A DNA stretch of 36,853 bases from an uncultured Mordavella sp. (GTDB taxonomy: Bacteria > Bacillota > Clostridia > Lachnospirales > Lachnospiraceae): the NCBI GenBank assembly GCA_902406105.1, contig CABPCP010000029.1:1-36853 (forward strand). The letters are read 5' to 3'. Under the pieces are notes generated by a model. The model worked only from the letters and a program-made list of their open reading frames with translations, made no database searches and was not told the DNA's origin. The translations under genes were made by a program, and so were the position numbers. Within the stretch, counting starts at the first letter, position 1, and each line of letters starts with the position of its first letter. Positions 8,465 through 17,174 of this stretch are shown here, one piece after another.

Positions 8465-9405
8465 TACTCAGTATATTAGGAATTATTATCTTGGTCATTA
8501 TCGTGTTGATCCTGATTTCGTGTGTAAAATTCGTCCATCAGGCGCAGGCGCTGGTGGTGGAACGATTAGGAGCTTATCAGGCTACTTGGGGAACCGGCGT
8601 CCATTTCAAATGGCCCATTATTGATCGGGTTGCCAGAAGAGTAGATCTGAAAGAGCAGGTAGTGGATTTCGCTCCTCAGCCGGTGATCACGAAAGATAAT
8701 GTTACTATGCGGATTGACACAGTGGTGTTCTATCAGATCACAGATCCTAAAATGTTCTGCTATGGTGTGGCAAATCCGATCATGGCGATCGAGAATCTGA
8801 CGGCTACTACACTGCGAAATATTATTGGCGATCTGGAACTGGACCAGACTTTGACATCCAGAGAGACGATCAACACACAGATGCGGGCGGCGCTGGATGT
8901 GGCGACGGATCCCTGGGGAATCAAAGTGAATCGTGTGGAACTTAAGAACATCATCCCGCCGGCGGCGATCCAGGATGCAATGGAGAAACAGATGAAGGCA
9001 GAGCGGGAGCGGCGTGAAGCGATCCTGCGGGCAGAAGGTGAGAAAAAGTCCACGATCCTGGTAGCGGAAGGAAAGAAGGAGTCCACTGTTTTGGACGCGG
9101 AAGCAGAAAAGCAGGCGGCGATTCTCCGGGCAGAGGCTCAGAAAGAGGCCATGATCCGTGAGGCTGAAGGTCAGGCGGAGGCTATCATGAAGGTACAGCA
9201 GGCGAATGCGGATGGTATCCGTTTCCTGAAAGAAGCAGGCGCTGATGAAGCGGTACTTACGATCAAGAGTCTGGAGGCATTTGAAAAAGCCGCGGATGGA
9301 AAGGCAACGAAGATTATTATCCCGTCAGAGATCCAGAATATCGCCGGCCTGGTAAAATCTGTGGTAGAGATCGGAAGCGACGACGAAAAAGCAAAGAAAC
9401 AATAG
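8461..9405 (+). CDS. SPFH/Band 7 (stomatin-like, QmcA-type) protein
   Basis: A 314-residue membrane-anchored scaffold protein. One N-terminal helix (about 2-24) is followed by the SPFH/Band 7 domain ([26 protein letters not shown]...[18 protein letters not shown]...[26 protein letters not shown]). A long Ala/Glu/Lys-rich coiled coil covers about 170-245 ([20 protein letters not shown]). It pairs with the NfeD protein just upstream, as in many bacteria where the two organise membrane domains or quality control. A hairpin downstream probably ends the transcript. Confidence 0.93.
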   Translation: MILSILGIIILVIIVLILISCVKFVHQAQALVVERLGAYQATWGTGVHFKWPIIDRVARRVDLKEQVVDFAPQPVITKDNVTMRIDTVVFYQITDPKMFCYGVANPIMAIENLTATTLRNIIGDLELDQTLTSRETINTQMRAALDVATDPWGIKVNRVELKNIIPPAAIQDAMEKQMKAERERREAILRAEGEKKSTILVAEGKKESTVLDAEAEKQAAILRAEAQKEAMIREAEGQAEAIMKVQQANADGIRFLKEAGADEAVLTIKSLEAFEKAADGKATKIIIPSEIQNIAGLVKSVVEIGSDDEKAKKQ

Positions 9406-9442
9406 AAGTCTGACGAGACCATCGTATATTCGAGAAAATATC

Positions 9443-9476
9443 CGTGGGCGCATGAAACGGCGCCCACGTTTATGTC
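9443..9476 (+). terminator. Terminator after the SPFH gene
   Basis: CGTGGGCGC pairs with GCGCCCACG (9460-9468) around an 8-base loop, followed by a T-rich stretch. It separates the SPFH operon from argF. Confidence 0.65.
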
Positions 9477-9517
9477 ATTTTAAAGGTACTGTAAACTGGA
9501 GGAGAAAGGAAAGACAG

Positions 9518-10456
9518 ATGAATTTAAAGGGAAGAAGTTTTCTTACATTGAAAGATTTTACACCAGAGGAAATCTTGTATTTGATCGATCTGGCGGCAGA
9601 ACTGAAGGAAAAGAAAAAGCAGGGGATCACGGGAGACAGCTTAAAAGGGAAAAACATTGCGTTGATTTTTGAGAAACCTTCTACCAGGACCAGGTGCGCT
9701 TTTACGGTAGGAGCGGCGGACGAAGGCGGCAATCCTACATATCTTGCCGGAAATGAGATCCAGCTTGGACATAAGGAAAGCATCGAAGACACAGCCAGGG
9801 TGCTGGGAAGAATGTTTGACGGCATCGAGTTTAGAGGCTTTAAACAGGAACATGTGGAGGCCCTTGCCAAATACAGCGGCGTACCGGTATGGAACGGACT
9901 GACGGATGAGTATCATCCAACACAGATTCTGGCGGACCTTTTGACGATGAAAGAACATTTTGGATATTTAAAAGGGCTTAATTTTGTCTATTTGGGAGAC
10001 GGCCGCAACAATATGGCGAACAGCCTGATGATCGGCTGCTCGAAAGTTGGGGTAAATTTCGCGATCATAGCGCCGGAATCTCTGTGGCCGACGAAAGAAT
10101 TGATCGCTCTGTGCCAGGGATACGCGGAAGAATCCGGTTCATCCATTACGGTGACAGACGACGTCAATGCAGTGGAGGGAGCGGATGTGCTCTACACGGA
10201 CGTTTGGGCGTCTATGGGCGAAGAGGATAAGGCGGCGGAACGGATCGCTATGCTCCAGCCGTATCAGATCAATCAGGAATTGATGGATAAGACAGGCAAG
10301 AAAGAGACGATTTTCATGCACTGTCTGCCGGCGGTAAAGGGAAAAGAAGTAACGGAGGATGTATTTGAGAGTGAGGCCAGCGTAGTATTTGACGAGGCGG
10401 AAAACCGTCTCCATACCATTAAGGCAGTCATGGTTGCTACACTGGGAAATGAATAA
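9518..10456 (+). CDS. argF: Ornithine carbamoyltransferase
   Basis: A 312-residue cytoplasmic transcarbamylase that joins carbamoyl phosphate and ornithine to citrulline. The carbamoyl-phosphate loop [11 protein letters not shown] (about residues 52-62), the ornithine-binding DVWASMGEE, and the catalytic HCLPA (about 268-272) are intact. The length and the absence of other arc genes suggest the anabolic (ArgF) rather than catabolic (ArcB) form, but sequence alone does not settle this. The ATG at 9518 follows GGAGGAGAAAGG. birA starts 6 bases after it. No other arginine genes are in the window. Confidence 0.93.
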   Translation: MNLKGRSFLTLKDFTPEEILYLIDLAAELKEKKKQGITGDSLKGKNIALIFEKPSTRTRCAFTVGAADEGGNPTYLAGNEIQLGHKESIEDTARVLGRMFDGIEFRGFKQEHVEALAKYSGVPVWNGLTDEYHPTQILADLLTMKEHFGYLKGLNFVYLGDGRNNMANSLMIGCSKVGVNFAIIAPESLWPTKELIALCQGYAEESGSSITVTDDVNAVEGADVLYTDVWASMGEEDKAAERIAMLQPYQINQELMDKTGKKETIFMHCLPAVKGKEVTEDVFESEASVVFDEAENRLHTIKAVMVATLGNE

Positions 10457-10462
10457 GCGCAG

Positions 10463-11443
10463 ATGAAATCAGAGATTTTACGTTTGTTAAGAGAAACGGA
10501 CGGTTTTCTCTCTGGGCAGCAGCTATGCAGCCGGTTCCAGGTTTCCAGGACTGCGGTGTGGAAGGTCATAGAGCAGTTGAAAGAAGAAGGTTATGTGATC
10601 GAAGCGGTCCGCAATAAGGGCTACCGGCTGGTGAAGGCCCCGGATGTCTTATACCAGGCAGAATTAGAAAGCCGGATACAGACGGACTGGGCTGGGAAAA
10701 AGGTGGTATATTTTCCCCAGACGGACTCTACAAATCTTCAGGCCAAAACAGCCGGAGAACAGGGCAGTCCTCATGGGACACTGTTTGTGGCAGACCGGCA
10801 GACCGCGGGAAGAGGACGCAGAGGCAGAGGATGGGAATCCCCAGCCGGGGAGAATGTCTATATGACGCTGCTGCTGCGGCCAGAGTTTTCTCCGGCCAAG
10901 GCTTCTATGCTGACGCTGGTTATGGCATTGAGCGCGGCGGAGGGAATCCAGCAGGCCTGCGGTATTCAGCCTGCGATCAAATGGCCCAACGATCTGGTGG
11001 TAAATGGGAAAAAGATCTGCGGCATCTTGACAGAAATGAATGCGGAAGTGGATTATATCCACTATGTGGTGATCGGGATTGGAATCAACGTGAATCAGGC
11101 AGAATTTCCGGAGGAGATTCAGGAGACTGCCGCATCTCTGAAAAATGAGGCCGGGATCGATATGGATCGCGGAGAAATAGTTGCGCGGATCCTGGAAAGA
11201 TTTGAGAAAAATTACGAGATTTTTATAGAAACTGAGGATTTGTCGAGGCTTCAGGAGGATTACAACCAAAGGCTGATCAACCGGGACCAGGATATAAAAG
11301 TGCTGGATCCAAAAGAAGCTTATACTGCTCACGCGCGGGGGATCAATGAGCGGGGCGAGCTGGTAGTGGAAACTTCAGACGGAGAGATCAGAGAGATTTT
11401 CTCTGGAGAGGTTTCTGTCAGGGGCGTCTACGGATATGTATAA
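10463..11443 (+). CDS. birA: Biotin-protein ligase with N-terminal HTH (class II BirA)
   Basis: A 326-residue bifunctional protein. The N-terminal winged helix (about 1-60: LLRETDGFLSGQQLCSRFQVSRTAVWKVIEQLK) binds DNA. The central ligase has the biotinyl-AMP loop GRGRRGRGWESPAGENVYMT (about 115-134) and KWPNDLVVNGKKICGILTEM. A small C-terminal SH3-like domain follows. It attaches biotin to carboxylase carrier proteins, and the HTH implies it also represses biotin genes. It lies 6 bases after argF with only a weak ribosome site, suggesting coupled translation. Confidence 0.94.
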   Translation: MKSEILRLLRETDGFLSGQQLCSRFQVSRTAVWKVIEQLKEEGYVIEAVRNKGYRLVKAPDVLYQAELESRIQTDWAGKKVVYFPQTDSTNLQAKTAGEQGSPHGTLFVADRQTAGRGRRGRGWESPAGENVYMTLLLRPEFSPAKASMLTLVMALSAAEGIQQACGIQPAIKWPNDLVVNGKKICGILTEMNAEVDYIHYVVIGIGINVNQAEFPEEIQETAASLKNEAGIDMDRGEIVARILERFEKNYEIFIETEDLSRLQEDYNQRLINRDQDIKVLDPKEAYTAHARGINERGELVVETSDGEIREIFSGEVSVRGVYGYV

Positions 11444-11449
11444 AGCACA

Positions 11450-11495
11450 GAACCTGGCTGACAGATCCAGGAACATTCCCGGGATCTGAAGGGCT
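11450..11495 (+). other. Two-arm hairpin between birA and the DUF6145-like gene
   Basis: CAGATCC and GGATCTG form a 7-bp stem around a 13-base loop, and flanking GCACA / TGTGC can extend it. No T tract follows, so it may be a weak terminator or an mRNA structure near the next gene's start. Confidence 0.35.
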
Positions 11496-11523
11496 TGTGC
11501 GCGCAAAACGGGGAGGAAAGAGA

Positions 11524-11856
11524 ATGTATGAAGATAAAGTTGTGCTGTGCGGCGCCAATTCTTACGAAGAAAAGTATTATCTAAATCCAGATTTCGCAGG
11601 ACTTCCGGACAGCATCAAAGACGAGCTTAAGATCATGTGCGTTTTATACGTACATGATGTGGGCGGAATTTTGACATTGGTCTATGAAGAAAACGGGGAA
11701 TTATGCTTTGAAGTGACCTGTCAGGAAGGGGATCCTATGTTCGATGAGATCGGAAGCGGACTGAAGATCAAACAGCTCCAGCAGGAGAAACAAGAACTTT
11801 TGCAGGCGCTGCAATTATATTACAGGGTGTTTTTCCTAGGAGAGGAGATAGAATAG
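11524..11856 (+). CDS. DUF6145-like protein
   Basis: A 110-residue soluble acidic protein without membrane segments. Recognisable stretches are KVVLCGANSYEEKYYLNPDFAGLP, a central ELKIMCVLYVHDVGGILTLVYEENGEL and a C-terminal helix KIKQLQQEKQELLQALQLYYRVFFLGEE. I believe this is the DUF6145 family of Lachnospiraceae, with no known function. The ATG at 11524 has a GGGGAGGAAAG site. Its stop directly abuts the coaX start, so they are co-transcribed, which may point to a link with coenzyme A metabolism (inference only). Confidence 0.75.
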   Translation: MYEDKVVLCGANSYEEKYYLNPDFAGLPDSIKDELKIMCVLYVHDVGGILTLVYEENGELCFEVTCQEGDPMFDEIGSGLKIKQLQQEKQELLQALQLYYRVFFLGEEIE

Positions 11857-12627
11857 ATGCTGTTAGTGATCGATGTGGGAAATACGAATATTACGCTGGG
11901 AATTTTTCGAGAGGAAGAGCTTCTTGGAACATTCCGCATGACGACAAAACTGCCAAGGACCTCAGATGAATATGGGATTACATTAAGGGAACTGGTAGAG
12001 CGCCATGGTATTTCCAGCGCGGATATCAACGCGGTGATCGTGGCGTCCGTGGTGCCGGATATCATGCATTCACTGGGAAGCGCGCTGATCAAATATTTTG
12101 GGATCAAACCGATCGTAGTATCAGCCGGGATCAAGACGGGAATCAGTATTCAGATGGAGAATCCAAGACAGGTTGGATCGGACCGGATCGTAGATGCGGT
12201 GGCGGCTTATACGCTTCATGGAGGCCCGGTGATCGTGATTGATTTTGGAACGGCTACCACTTACGATCTGGTAGGCCCAAAAGGAACCTTCGAAGCGGCA
12301 GTGACAGCGCCGGGAATCCGTACTTCCGCTGAGGCTATGTGGGGGAAAGCAGCAATGCTTCCGGCTATTGAGATAAAGACTCCAGATACTATCTTGGCAA
12401 AAGAAACGGTATCCGGCATGCAGGCAGGCCTCATATTCGGACAGGTAGGACAGACAGAATATATCGTCCGAAAAATGAAAGAAGCCTCCGGGTATACAGA
12501 CGCTAAAGTCATAGCCAGCGGAGGACTTGGGAAAATGATCGCCAAAGAGACAGACATTATCGACGTATATGATTCGCAGCTGACACTGAAGGGGCTTCGG
12601 ATGATATATGAGAAGAATAAACGTTAA
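11857..12627 (+). CDS. coaX: Type III pantothenate kinase
   Basis: A 256-residue ASKHA-fold kinase that phosphorylates pantothenate in the first step of coenzyme A synthesis; this type is insensitive to CoA feedback. Motifs include [12 protein letters not shown] (phosphate 1), [25 protein letters not shown] (catalytic Asp and phosphate 2) and the adenosine-site region ASGGLGKMI. The start follows GGAGATAG directly after the upstream gene. The stop codon lies inside a palindromic intergenic repeat. Confidence 0.95.
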   Translation: MLLVIDVGNTNITLGIFREEELLGTFRMTTKLPRTSDEYGITLRELVERHGISSADINAVIVASVVPDIMHSLGSALIKYFGIKPIVVSAGIKTGISIQMENPRQVGSDRIVDAVAAYTLHGGPVIVIDFGTATTYDLVGPKGTFEAAVTAPGIRTSAEAMWGKAAMLPAIEIKTPDTILAKETVSGMQAGLIFGQVGQTEYIVRKMKEASGYTDAKVIASGGLGKMIAKETDIIDVYDSQLTLKGLRMIYEKNKR

Positions 12628-12684
12628 ATATTTAACCGGGGACGTAGTAAAATGCAAAAGGGCTACGTCCCAAATTAACGTTTA
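12618..12684. repeat. Nested inverted repeat across the coaX stop codon
   Basis: The outer arms TAAACGTTAA (12618-12627) and TTAACGTTTA (12675-12684) are perfect complements. The inner arms GGGACGTAG (12639-12647) and CTACGTCCC (12663-12671) are also perfect. The coaX TAA is inside the left outer arm. It may act as a terminator or be a small mobile palindromic unit. Confidence 0.75.
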
Positions 12685-12721
12685 GGGTGTACCAAATTGG
12701 AAGAAGGGGTGTACCAAATTG
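12685..12721 (+). repeat. Two 15-bp direct repeats at the dusB start
   Basis: GGGTGTACCAAATTG occurs perfectly at 12685-12699 and 12707-12721, a 22-bp period. The second copy contains the proposed TTG start codon of dusB, and GAAGAAGGGG between the copies is its likely ribosome site. They could be a tandem operator or part of the adjoining repeat element. Confidence 0.8.
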
Positions 12722-13675
12722 AACATCGGAAATGTAAAGTTGAAGAACCCGTATATCCTTGCTCCGATGGCGGGGGTTACGGATCTGCCGTTCCGGCTGC
12801 TGTGCAGGGAGCAGGGAGCGGGTCTTTTATGTATGGAGATGATCAGCGCCAAGGCGTTGATCTATAAAAATAGGAATACAAAGCTGCTGCTTGAGATCCA
12901 TCCGGAGGAATTCCCGGTTTCTCTGCAGCTTTTTGGATCGGAACCGGATGTGATCTGCGAGGCGGCAAGGCAGATCGAACATCTGCCTTTTCAAATCCTG
13001 GACATTAATATGGGCTGCCCCGTACCCAAGATTGTTAAAAATGGGGAAGGTTCCGCGCTTATGAACCAGCCTAAACTGGTCCATCAAATCGTGAAAACGC
13101 TGGTGCAGGCTATTGATAAACCGGTGACAGTCAAGATCCGCAAGGGATTTGACGACCAGCATGTCAATGCGGTTGAGATCGCCAAGATCATTGAGGATGC
13201 GGGAGCTGCCGCAGTGGCTGTGCATGGAAGGACCAGAGAGCAATATTATTCTGGAAAAGCAGACTGGGAGATCATTGCGAGAGTGAAAGAGGCGGTATCA
13301 ATTCCGGTCATTGGCAACGGCGACGTTACTTCTGGGGAAGCTGCTTTAGAGATGCGGCGCCAGACCGGCTGCGACGGGGTTATGGTCGGCCGGGGCGCCC
13401 AGGGCAATCCCTGGATCTTTTCAGAACTGGCAGAATATGAAAGAACAGGGAAAATGCCAGAGAGGCCGGGACTGGATGAGATCCGGAAAATGATGCTCCG
13501 CCACGCAAGGCTTCAGATTCAATATAAGGGAGAATATCTGGGAATCCGGGAAATGCGCAAGCACGTGTCCTGGTATACGAAAGGGCTGCCAGGTTCCGCT
13601 AAGCTCAGGGAGGCCATTAACCGGACGGAATCCTATGAGGAATTGAAAGAGCTCTTGTCTGAAAAAATCCACTGA
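12719..13675 (+). CDS. dusB: tRNA-dihydrouridine synthase (DusB-like)
   Basis: A 318-residue FMN-dependent TIM-barrel enzyme that reduces uridines in the tRNA D-loop. Visible motifs: LAPMAGVTDLPFRLLCRE (FMN site), DINMGCPVPKIVKNGEGSALM with the catalytic Cys, VKIRKGFD, AVHGRTREQYYSGKADW, PVIGNGDV and VMVGRGAQGNPWIF. A small helical C-terminal domain (about 240-318) follows. The start is a rare TTG, chosen because no ATG precedes the conserved NIGNVKLKNPYILAPMAG and a GAAGGGG site is well placed. It stands alone between coaX and greA. Confidence 0.93.
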   Translation: MNIGNVKLKNPYILAPMAGVTDLPFRLLCREQGAGLLCMEMISAKALIYKNRNTKLLLEIHPEEFPVSLQLFGSEPDVICEAARQIEHLPFQILDINMGCPVPKIVKNGEGSALMNQPKLVHQIVKTLVQAIDKPVTVKIRKGFDDQHVNAVEIAKIIEDAGAAAVAVHGRTREQYYSGKADWEIIARVKEAVSIPVIGNGDVTSGEAALEMRRQTGCDGVMVGRGAQGNPWIFSELAEYERTGKMPERPGLDEIRKMMLRHARLQIQYKGEYLGIREMRKHVSWYTKGLPGSAKLREAINRTESYEELKELLSEKIH

Positions 13676-13783
13676 CAAGATAATAAAACCTCCTTGTCTT
13701 ACATATACTGAATCAGTACATGAAAGAGACGCCGTAAGGCTGATTTTATAGGGCAATAAGGCGGAACTAAGGGCAAAAATATA

Positions 13784-13812
13784 TTGACATTGGAGGGGCC
13801 TTTATGTATAAT
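13784..13812 (+). promoter_or_regulatory. Perfect consensus promoter for greA (and possibly lysS)
   Basis: TTGACA (13784-13789) and TATAAT (13807-13812) are both exact consensus hexamers with the ideal 17-base spacer. Transcription would start near 13819, leaving a leader of about 100 bases before greA. Confidence 0.9.
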
Positions 13813-13921
13813 AATGAAATTATGAAAGTGCCTTTATTTTACGAAAATATTTCATAAAAATGGCCAAAAATGAGGGCCAAATGGATTATGAGAAAGTAGA
13901 AAAAGAAAGGAAGCAGGACAC

Positions 13922-14404
13922 ATGGAAACGAAAAAGAGATTACTTACTTATGCAGGACTGAAAGCGCTGGAGGATGAGCTGGAGAACCTGAAGGTAGTAA
14001 AGAGAAAGGAAGTTGCCGGCAAGATCAAAGAAGCAAGAGAGCAGGGCGACCTGTCGGAAAACGCTGAGTACGATGCGGCAAAAGACGAGCAGCGGGATAT
14101 TGAAGCCCGGATCGAGGAACTGGAAGGAATTCTGAAAAACGCGGAAGTTGTTGTAGAAGACGAAGTTGATTTTGATAAAATTAATGTAGGATGTACGGTA
14201 AAAGTACATGACGTGACCTTTGAAGAGGATATGGAGTTTAAGATTGTCGGCTCAACAGAGGCAAATAGTCTGGAAGGCAAGATCTCCAATGAATCTCCAG
14301 TAGGCCAGGCGCTGATGGGTAAAATGGCAGGCGATGTAGTAGACGTAGAGACCCAGGCCGGGACAATGCAGTACAAAGTCCTGGAGATCAGCCGTTCCAT
14401 GTAA
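13922..14404 (+). CDS. greA: Transcription elongation factor GreA
   Basis: A 160-residue protein that enters the RNA polymerase secondary channel and stimulates cleavage of backtracked transcripts. The N-terminal coiled coil (about 1-78) includes the acidic tip region ARKEQGDLSENAEYDAAKDEQ-type sequence (here AREQGDLSENAEYDAAKDEQ), with the catalytic Asp and Glu. The C-terminal FKBP-like domain holds NSLEGKISNESPVGQALMGK. Length is standard. The ATG follows AAAGGAAGCAGG. A hairpin terminator lies 35 bases downstream. Confidence 0.97.
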   Translation: METKKRLLTYAGLKALEDELENLKVVKRKEVAGKIKEAREQGDLSENAEYDAAKDEQRDIEARIEELEGILKNAEVVVEDEVDFDKINVGCTVKVHDVTFEEDMEFKIVGSTEANSLEGKISNESPVGQALMGKMAGDVVDVETQAGTMQYKVLEISRSM

Positions 14405-14438
14405 TGTGAACAAACCGCAAATGAAGAATGACAAAAGA

Positions 14439-14465
14439 CCCCTCAGCAGCATGAGGGGTTCATTC
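14439..14465 (+). terminator. Intrinsic terminator between greA and lysS
   Basis: CCCCTCA pairs with TGAGGGG around a 6-base loop, followed by TTCATTC. The poor T tract suggests partial read-through into lysS, which begins about 20 bases later and has no separate promoter that I can see. Confidence 0.65.
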
Positions 14466-14486
14466 ACCTAGGAAGGAGAGAAAAAC

Positions 14487-16406
14487 GTGGGCGAACAGCA
14501 GAAGAAAGCACAGGAACCAGATTTAAATCAGTTAAGGAAAGTGCGCCGGGAGAAACTGGCAGATTTACAGGAAAATGGGAAAAATCCGTTTCTTATCACC
14601 AGTTACGACGTAACCTGCCATGCGGCAGATGTAAAAGAGAATTATGAAGAAATGGAAGGCAAGCACGTGTCATTGGCGGGCCGTGTTATGCAGAAACGAG
14701 TGATGGGCAAAGCTTCCTTCTGTAATATCCTGGATCAGACAGGCAATATCCAGTCTTACGTGGCAAGAGACAGCGTTGGAGAAGATGTTTATAAAGATTT
14801 TAAAAAGTTGGATATCGGTGATATCATCGGGCTGGAAGGCGAAGTCTTTAAGACAAAGACAGGGGAGATATCCATCCATGCCTCAAAGATCACTCTTTTA
14901 TCCAAAAGCCTGCAGATCCTTCCGGAAAAATATCATGGTCTGACCAATACGGATATGCGTTACCGTCAGAGGTATGTAGACCTGATCATGAATCCAGAAG
15001 CCAGAGATACATTCATCAAACGTTCCCGTATCATCAGCGCGATCCGGAGATATCTGGACGGAGAAGGGTTCCTGGAAGTGGAGACTCCTATGCTGGTCAG
15101 CAATGCGGGAGGCGCTGCCGCGCGTCCGTTTGAGACACATTTTAATGCTCTGGGAGAGGACTTTAAACTGCGGATTTCTCTGGAATTATATCTGAAACGT
15201 CTGATCGTAGGCGGGCTGGAGAAAGTATACGAAATCGGCCGGGTATTCCGTAATGAGGGGCTGGATACCAGACATAATCCTGAATTTACCCTGATGGAGC
15301 TGTATCAGGCATATACCGATTACCACGGCATGATGGATCTGACGGAAAATCTGTACCGCCATGTGGCTCAGGAAGTTCTGGGAACCACTACCATCAGCTA
15401 TAATGGCGTAGAAATGGATCTGGGCAAGCCTTTTGAGCGGATCACCATGGTTGAAGCGGTGAAAAAATATACAGGCATCGACTGGAATGAAGTAAAAACG
15501 ACAGAAGACGCAAAGAAACTGGCGGACGAGCATAAGATCGAGTACGAAGAGCGCCACAAAAAAGGCGATATCCTGAGCAAATTCTTTGAAGAATATGTAG
15601 AGGAACATTTGATCCAGCCTACATTTGTAATGGATCATCCGATCGAGATATCTCCGCTTACCAAGAAGAAACCAGAGGACCCGGAATATGTAGAGCGTTT
15701 CGAGTTCTTCATGAACGGATGGGAGATGGCCAATGCTTACTCTGAGCTGAACGATCCTATCGATCAGAGAGAGCGCTTTAAGGCGCAGGAAGAACTGCTG
15801 GCCCAGGGAGACGAGGAAGCCAACACCACAGACGAAGATTTCCTCAACGCCCTGGAGATTGGGATGCCGCCCACAGGCGGAATCGGTTTTGGCATCGACC
15901 GGATGTGTATGCTGCTGACAGACAGCGCGGCTATCCGTGACGTGCTGTTATTCCCCACAATGAAGAGCATCGGCGGAGCCGAGGGCAAGAAATCGGACAA
16001 GAAAGAGGAGTCCGAGCCGGCTGTGAAGATTGATCTTTCCAAGGTGAAAGTCGAGCCATTGTTCGAGGATGCCGTTGATTTTGACACTTTCAGCAAGTCC
16101 GATTTCCGGGTTGTAAAGGTAGAGGCATGCGAGGCAGTTCCGAAGAGTAAGAAGCTCCTGAAGTTCACGCTGAACGACGGAACAGACCGGAAACGCACGA
16201 TTTTAAGCGGAATTCACGAGTATTACGAGCCGGAAGAGCTGGTCGGAAAGACCTGTGTGGCAATTACAAATCTGCCGCCGAGGAAGATGATGGGTATCGA
16301 CTCCGAGGGTATGCTGATCAGTGCGGTGTACGAGTACGATGGACACGAAGGACTGAATCTGCTGATGCTGGATGACAGTATTCCGGCAGGAGCGAAGCTC
16401 TACTAA
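14487..16406 (+). CDS. lysS: Lysyl-tRNA synthetase (class II) with C-terminal tRNA-binding domain
   Basis: A 639-residue enzyme that charges tRNA-Lys. The anticodon-binding OB fold covers about 60-150. The class II core covers about 175-500, with motif 2 ([18 protein letters not shown]) and motif 3 ([15 protein letters not shown]). After a charged linker ([15 protein letters not shown]), residues about 525-639 form a second OB fold of the MetG C-terminal/EMAPII type ([24 protein letters not shown], then [15 protein letters not shown]). The start is GTG, supported by GGAAGGAGAG. In the tail Glu is nearly always GAG, unlike the mixed use before it. It is the last core gene before the ICE. Confidence 0.95.
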   Translation: MGEQQKKAQEPDLNQLRKVRREKLADLQENGKNPFLITSYDVTCHAADVKENYEEMEGKHVSLAGRVMQKRVMGKASFCNILDQTGNIQSYVARDSVGEDVYKDFKKLDIGDIIGLEGEVFKTKTGEISIHASKITLLSKSLQILPEKYHGLTNTDMRYRQRYVDLIMNPEARDTFIKRSRIISAIRRYLDGEGFLEVETPMLVSNAGGAAARPFETHFNALGEDFKLRISLELYLKRLIVGGLEKVYEIGRVFRNEGLDTRHNPEFTLMELYQAYTDYHGMMDLTENLYRHVAQEVLGTTTISYNGVEMDLGKPFERITMVEAVKKYTGIDWNEVKTTEDAKKLADEHKIEYEERHKKGDILSKFFEEYVEEHLIQPTFVMDHPIEISPLTKKKPEDPEYVERFEFFMNGWEMANAYSELNDPIDQRERFKAQEELLAQGDEEANTTDEDFLNALEIGMPPTGGIGFGIDRMCMLLTDSAAIRDVLLFPTMKSIGGAEGKKSDKKEESEPAVKIDLSKVKVEPLFEDAVDFDTFSKSDFRVVKVEACEAVPKSKKLLKFTLNDGTDRKRTILSGIHEYYEPEELVGKTCVAITNLPPRKMMGIDSEGMLISAVYEYDGHEGLNLLMLDDSIPAGAKLY

Positions 16407-16427
16407 GGATAAGAAATGACCTTCAGA

Positions 16428-16468
16428 TTTGACAGCAAAAATTCATTTTGACAACAATTTGACAACAA
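16428..16468. repeat. Three TTTGACA(G/A)CAA direct repeats, candidate integrase arm sites
   Basis: TTTGACAGCAA at 16428-16438 is followed by two abutting perfect copies of TTTGACAACAA at 16447-16457 and 16458-16468. Short direct repeats of this size next to the attachment site bind the arm domain of tyrosine integrases in elements such as Tn916 (established). The role here is inferred from position. Confidence 0.55.
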
Positions 16469-16479
16469 TTTTCGAAATA

Positions 16480-16502
16480 ACCACGAAGTATCACGAAGCG
16501 TG
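16480..16502. other. Imperfect dyad and direct repeat, possible attachment core
   Basis: CCACG and CGTGG bracket two copies of CACGAAG separated by TAT. This small symmetrical site lies between the arm-like repeats and the first ICE gene. It could be a recombination core or excisionase site; there is no second copy in the window to prove it. Confidence 0.3.
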
Positions 16503-16547
16503 GTGAAGAGTTGTTATCTGCGAATCATATCGGAAAACCGATGATTT

Positions 16548-16591
16548 GAGCACTTTTTGAAAGAAAAAATTTCAAAGAGTGCTCTTTTTTT
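16548..16591 (+). terminator. Strong intrinsic terminator at the ICE left end
   Basis: A 15-bp stem (GAGCACTTTTTGAAA against TTTCAAAGAGTGCTC, one mismatch) with a 7-base loop is followed by seven T residues. It would insulate the ICE operon from lysS transcription. Confidence 0.9.
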
Positions 16592-16645
16592 ATTCCTCAC
16601 GTATAAACAGCAGTAGTGGCCGCATTTAAGAAGGGAGACTGTTTT

Positions 16646-16927
16646 ATGAGAACAGAAGATATGTACTATAATGAGCAGAAACGCAGTGAAGTTATGGAGG
16701 CGGCCCGGAGGCTTAGAAGAAAATTCCTTCGGTATCAGCAGGCAGAGATTGTATACAGTCTGTCTCATAAGAAATTAATGGAGTTAGCTAATGAGGCAGG
16801 AGCAATTTACAGAATGGATGGAATCGTATTGATTAATCGAGATATATTTGATGAATACCTTGAAAGATTTCATGAAACAAAAGATGCTTTTCCTATGGAA
16901 GAAGAGGAGGATAAGTATGCACAGTAA
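16646..16927 (+). CDS. DUF6462-like small DNA-binding protein (first copy)
   Basis: A 93-residue basic/acidic protein resembling DUF6462 of Clostridia ICEs. The core KFLRYQQAEIVYSLSHKKLMELANEAGAIYRMDGIVLINRDIFDEYLERF reads as an excisionase/MerR-like winged helix: a position-sensing helix, then a helix-turn-helix, then a wing ending in the EYLE helix. The ATG at 16646 has AAGGGAG 8 bases before it. It overlaps its neighbour by 11 bases and heads the parA-parB operon. A role as recombination directionality factor or operon regulator is inferred from fold and place. Confidence 0.75.
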   Translation: MRTEDMYYNEQKRSEVMEAARRLRRKFLRYQQAEIVYSLSHKKLMELANEAGAIYRMDGIVLINRDIFDEYLERFHETKDAFPMEEEEDKYAQ

Positions 16928-17174
16928 AGTATGGATGTTTTCACATCTGATCGATGATGAGGATCTGGCATTCCTGCAGAGGGAATTTGTCAGTTATCAG
17001 CAGGCAATGGACTACTACGGATTGGGTTATAAACCAATTGTCAGGCTGTCTCATATATCGGGATCTGTTTATAAGATTGGAAAAAAGGTATTGATCCGGC
17101 GAAGCATTTTTGAAGAATATCTGAGAAATCATGTGAAAAGGGGGACTGAAGAATGGGAAGAGTTATTGCGGTAG
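16917..17174 (+). CDS. DUF6462-like small DNA-binding protein (second copy)
   Basis: An 85-residue paralogue of the previous protein: EFVSYQQAMDYYGLGYKPIVRLSHISGSVYKIGKKVLIRRSIFEEYLRNH aligns along the whole core. The ATG at 16917 follows GAAGAGGAGG. It overlaps both neighbours (11 bases upstream, 22 bases into parA), so the four genes are one tightly coupled unit. The pair may bind DNA as a heterodimer; this is inference. Confidence 0.75.
   Translation: MHSKVWMFSHLIDDEDLAFLQREFVSYQQAMDYYGLGYKPIVRLSHISGSVYKIGKKVLIRRSIFEEYLRNHVKRGTEEWEELLR

Noticed and set aside
13676..13710. Terminator after dusB
   Set aside because: GACAAG/CTTGTC arms are short with a wide A-rich loop and no T tract; too weak to call.
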